Assembly (NCBI GenBank): GCA_046290815.1
Contig: JBKBUF010000044.1
Coordinates: 1 to 23,920, forward strand
DNA: 23,920 bases
Direction of reading: 5' to 3'
From: JBKBUF01 sp046290815
GTDB taxonomy: Bacteria > Bacteroidota > Bacteroidia > Cytophagales > Cytophagaceae
The notes beneath the pieces were generated by a model, which saw only the letters and a program-made list of their open reading frames with translations, had not been told where the DNA came from and made no database searches. Both the position numbers and the translations under genes were made by a program. The stretch's first letter is position 1. Each line of letters starts with the position of its first letter. Shown piece after piece: positions 21,270 to 23,920 of the stretch.

Positions 21270-22196
21270 ATGGAGAAGAGTGCTAAGATATTTATCGCCG
21301 GCCATAGAGGTATGGTTGGTTCAGCAATACACAGAAAATTGCAGTCAGAGGGGTTTAATAATTTCATATTGCGTACAAGCAAAGAGTTGGATCTGAGAAA
21401 TCAGACTGCGGTACAACAAATGTTTGAGACTGAAAAGCCGGACTATGTTTTTGTTGCTGCAGCGAAAGTGGGAGGGATACATGCCAATAACACATACCGA
21501 GCAGATTTTCTTTATGATAATCTGATGATACAAAATAATGTTATCCATGCATCTTACGTGCAAAAGGTAAAGAAATTATTGTTTCTTGGATCCTCCTGTA
21601 TTTACCCAAAATTGGCACCCCAGCCTTTACAAGAAGAGTCATTGCTTTCAGGGTATTTGGAGCCGACCAATGAACCATATGCTATTGCCAAGATCGCCGG
21701 TATAAAAATGTGTGAAGCCTACAGAGATCAATATGGCTGTAATTTTATTTCGGCCATGCCAACCAATCTTTATGGTCCGAATGATAATTATGATTTGAAT
21801 AACTCCCATGTATTGCCGGCTTTGATCAGAAAGTTTCATACTGCAAAAAAGGAAAATCAACCCTTTGTTGAAGTATGGGGAACAGGGTCTCCTCGCAGAG
21901 AATTTCTTCATGTGGATGATCTGGCAGAAGCATGTGTGTTTTTGATGGAAAATTACAATGAGAAAGGATTTGTTAATGTTGGTACGGGTGAAGATGTAAC
22001 CATTAAGGAACTTGCTGAATTGGTAAAAGACATTGTAGGGTTTAAAGGCGATTTGAAATTTGATTCTACCAAACCTGATGGTACACCTAGGAAATTGATG
22101 GATGTGTCAAGACTAAAATCTCTTGGCTGGAATTATAAAATTAATCTTAAAGATGGTATTGCTTCTGTGTATGCGGATGTTAAGGATTCTTTCTGA
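21270..22196 (+). CDS. fcl: GDP-L-fucose synthase
   Basis: The 308-aa short-chain-dehydrogenase-fold protein has GHRGMVGSAI near residue 11 (NADP-binding), AAKVGGIHANN, FLGSSCIYPK with the catalytic Ser, EPYAIAKIAG with Tyr-x-x-x-Lys, and TNLYGPNDNYD, all typical of Fcl (WcaG). It epimerises carbons 3 and 5 and reduces carbon 4 of the Gmd product to give GDP-L-fucose for surface glycans. It starts one base after the gmd stop (21266-21268), so the pair is surely one operon. Confidence 0.97.
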   Translation: MEKSAKIFIAGHRGMVGSAIHRKLQSEGFNNFILRTSKELDLRNQTAVQQMFETEKPDYVFVAAAKVGGIHANNTYRADFLYDNLMIQNNVIHASYVQKVKKLLFLGSSCIYPKLAPQPLQEESLLSGYLEPTNEPYAIAKIAGIKMCEAYRDQYGCNFISAMPTNLYGPNDNYDLNNSHVLPALIRKFHTAKKENQPFVEVWGTGSPRREFLHVDDLAEACVFLMENYNEKGFVNVGTGEDVTIKELAELVKDIVGFKGDLKFDSTKPDGTPRKLMDVSRLKSLGWNYKINLKDGIASVYADVKDSF

Positions 22197-22223
22197 TCTC
22201 TGTTATTTTTTCTGATCTAATAT

Positions 22224-23318
22224 ATGGAACCAATACCTTTCCTGGATTTAAAAAGACAATATTCTAATATAAAGGAAGAGGTGTTGTCTGCAGTCCAGGA
22301 AGTGTTTTCGGCTACAGCATTTTCCGGTGGTCCTTTTGTTGAGAAGTTTGAAAACGATTTCTCCAGGTATTGCAATGTTTCTTATGCTGCAGCGGTGAAT
22401 AGTGGAACATCTGCATTGCACTTAGCTTTGTTAGCAGCAGGAATAAAGAAAGGCGATGAGGTAATAGTTCAGGCGAATACCTTTATTGCTACTGCGTGGG
22501 CAGTTTCTTATGTTGGTGCGACACCTGTTTTTGTGGATTGCCTTCCTGATACTTATCAAATAGATCCTGCAAAAGTTCTTTCAGCAATTACCGAAAGAAC
22601 CAAGGCTATCATCGGAGTTCATTTATATGGACAGGCCTTTGAGGTAGATGAAATAAAGAGCATAGCACTTGTCAATAATTTACTTTTCATTGAAGATTGC
22701 GCACAGGCGCATGGGGCTATTTATAATGGGTCTAAAGTGGGATCTTTTGGGGATTTGTCCTGTTTTAGCTTTTATCCGGGTAAAAATCTTGGTGCCTATG
22801 GGGAGGGCGGAGCAGTTTTAAGCAATAATAATTCATATATTGATCGTATTAAAAAATTGAGAGCACATGCTTCTTCAGATAAGTACCATCATGAAGAATT
22901 AGGTTTTAACATGAGGATGGAAGGTGTGCAGGCAGCAATACTTTCTGTCAAGTTAAAATACCTTGATAATTGGAATAACAGGAGAAGGGTTATTGCGAAA
23001 AAATATTTGAATGGAATAAAAAATTCCTTAATTTCTATTTCCAAATATAATGTTGATTCAGTCTTTCATTTATTTGTTGTCAAGTGTGAAGAAAGAAATA
23101 AGTTGATTCAACATTTAAATCAGAATCAAATTTTCCCGGGCATTCATTATCCTGTTCCTTGTCATCTTCAAAAGGCATATGCTCATTTAAACTATAAAAA
23201 AGGTGATTTGCCTAATTGCGAATTGCTTTCAGAGCAATGTTTGAGTCTGCCAATGTTTGCAGAGTTAAAAGATGAAGAGATTGAGTATATCATCCATGTA
23301 ATAAACCAATTTCACTGA
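22224..23318 (+). CDS. DegT/DnrJ/EryC1/StrS-family sugar aminotransferase
   Basis: This is a 364-aa PLP enzyme. VNSGTSALHLALLAAGI is the phosphate-binding region, EDCAQAHGA holds the Asp and Gln that contact PLP, and SFYPGKNLGAYGEGG contains the Schiff-base lysine Lys187. These enzymes transfer an amino group to keto sugars of nucleotide sugars. IPFLDLKRQY at the N-terminus is common in the FdtB/QdtB type that makes 3-amino-3-deoxy sugars. The one-base overlap with a PglD/NeuD-type acyltransferase gene implies an N-acylated amino sugar as product. The exact sugar cannot be named. Confidence 0.93.
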   Translation: MEPIPFLDLKRQYSNIKEEVLSAVQEVFSATAFSGGPFVEKFENDFSRYCNVSYAAAVNSGTSALHLALLAAGIKKGDEVIVQANTFIATAWAVSYVGATPVFVDCLPDTYQIDPAKVLSAITERTKAIIGVHLYGQAFEVDEIKSIALVNNLLFIEDCAQAHGAIYNGSKVGSFGDLSCFSFYPGKNLGAYGEGGAVLSNNNSYIDRIKKLRAHASSDKYHHEELGFNMRMEGVQAAILSVKLKYLDNWNNRRRVIAKKYLNGIKNSLISISKYNVDSVFHLFVVKCEERNKLIQHLNQNQIFPGIHYPVPCHLQKAYAHLNYKKGDLPNCELLSEQCLSLPMFAELKDEEIEYIIHVINQFH

Positions 23319-23920
23319 TGACGGAAGTGCTGATTTTTCCTTATAACGGCAATGGTTTTGAGGCATTAAGTTGTTTAAGACCCGATCAGAAATTTATAGG
23401 GTTTGTAGACGACATAAAGGAGAAGCAAGGAAAAACAATGTATGGCTTTGAGGTTTTCTCAAGAGAGGCCTTAGTAAAGTATCCCCATGCCAGAGTACTG
23501 GCTATGCCTGGTGGTCCTCAGTCATTTCTCGGTAAGATCGATTCCATTTCATCATTGAAAGTAAGTGAAGAGAGATTTATAAATATTATTCACCCTTCTT
23601 CAAAAATTTCGCCCTATGCAAAAATTGGTAAAAATGTTTTGATAATGGCCAATGTTGTGATAACTGCAAACGCTGTGATCGAAGATCACGTGTGTATATT
23701 GCCCAATTCTGTTATTCACCACGACACAATAATCAGAGCTTATTCCATGATAGGTGCTGGTGTAGTTGTGGCAGGTAATACAACTATAGGGGCTAACTCC
23801 TATATTGGCAGCGGATCTAATATTATAAATAATATTGAAATAGGAGAAAGGGTATTAGTTGGGTTAGGTAGTAATGTTTTGAAAAGTATACCTTCAGATA
23901 CCAGGGTGGCGGGCAATCCT
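23318..23920 (+). CDS. PglD/NeuD-like sugar acyltransferase, 3' end cut by the window
   Basis: It starts at the ATG of TGATG, overlapping the aminotransferase stop by one base, and is open to the window edge (201 codons). The N-terminal part (MTEVLIFPYNGNGFEALSCL, then FIGFVDD) is the small Rossmann-like domain of PglD/NeuD proteins. From about residue 95 it shows hexapeptide repeats (ISPYAKIGKNVLIMANVVIT, NTTIGANSYIGSGS), the left-handed beta helix of acetyl-CoA-type acyltransferases. The end SIPSDTRVAGNP is the usual exit of that helix, so only a few residues are missing. It probably N-acylates the amino sugar made by the preceding enzyme; the acyl donor is inferred. A His pair (VIHHD) near 149 suits the catalytic position. 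Confidence 0.85.
   Translation, partial: MTEVLIFPYNGNGFEALSCLRPDQKFIGFVDDIKEKQGKTMYGFEVFSREALVKYPHARVLAMPGGPQSFLGKIDSISSLKVSEERFINIIHPSSKISPYAKIGKNVLIMANVVITANAVIEDHVCILPNSVIHHDTIIRAYSMIGAGVVVAGNTTIGANSYIGSGSNIINNIEIGERVLVGLGSNVLKSIPSDTRVAGNP

Noticed and set aside
1..23920. Diversity-generating retroelement, toxin-antitoxin pair, restriction or other known defence system
   Set aside because: No reverse transcriptase, template repeat, methylase, nuclease or toxin family was recognised in any frame.

Overview
The window is from a member of the Bacteroidota. The evidence is the lack of Shine-Dalgarno sequences, several -7 boxes of the TAnnTTTG type, and genes typical of the phylum. It has two parts. 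From the left edge to about 16,089 lies most of an integrated phage-like element. From about 16,090 rightwards is ordinary chromosome: a tRNA-Ala, a cell-wall lipoprotein, an FAD-linked oxidase, an asparagine synthase and a surface-polysaccharide operon making GDP-L-fucose. A tyrosine integrase faces away from the 3' end of the tRNA-Ala(GGC), the usual geometry of tRNA-targeted integration. The left end of the element is outside the window.

Layout of the element. Positions 2-8130 form a dense rightward operon. It encodes a coiled-coil protein, several small proteins with Gly/Ala-rich single membrane spans (one with an annexin-like repeat), a membrane-anchored peptidoglycan-binding protein, a GH108 muramidase, an L,D-transpeptidase-like protein with a C-terminal membrane span, a seven-bladed YVTN beta-propeller adhesin and an SGNH-esterase adhesin. 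Positions 8131-9160 are small-gene and non-coding territory: a start-less membrane protein, a 55-aa two-span protein and a probable small RNA. Next comes a free-standing secreted 138-aa protein with its own promoter and terminator. A second operon (9689-13733) encodes a 958-aa polyvalent protein ending in a RecA/RadA-like ATPase, two holin-like proteins and a spanin-like protein. A 200-aa beta-rich structural protein follows with its own promoter and terminator, then the leftward integrase. No terminase, portal, major capsid or tail gene is in the window. The many membrane-anchored wall enzymes would fit a tailless, membrane-containing virion, but that is inference because the remaining genes lie to the left.

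Two non-coding systems stand out. (1) Three intergenic arrays (8139-8235 inverted, 8982-9078, 14534-14630) each carry three copies of TTGCNATCA at exactly 44-bp spacing, with GC-rich, partly palindromic spacers that resemble one another between arrays. They sit at module borders, and the first appears to have replaced the start of a membrane-protein gene. (2) Four intergenic promoters share AAAYCTCCCT-N20-TAnnTTTG (one has TAATATTG) with invariant spacing. Three of them also carry the palindrome TGTTAACA. The one without the palindrome drives no gene and runs into a terminator about 85 nt downstream, so it probably makes a small RNA.

The GH108 gene ends at a run of ten Ts. The adjacent frame continues as a membrane anchor and stops in an ATGA overlap with the next gene, suggesting slippage, a frameshift or a one-base sequence error.

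On the chromosomal side, glcD-like, asnB, gmd, fcl, a DegT-type aminotransferase and a PglD/NeuD-type acyltransferase run rightwards with short gaps and look like the start of an O-antigen or capsule locus.
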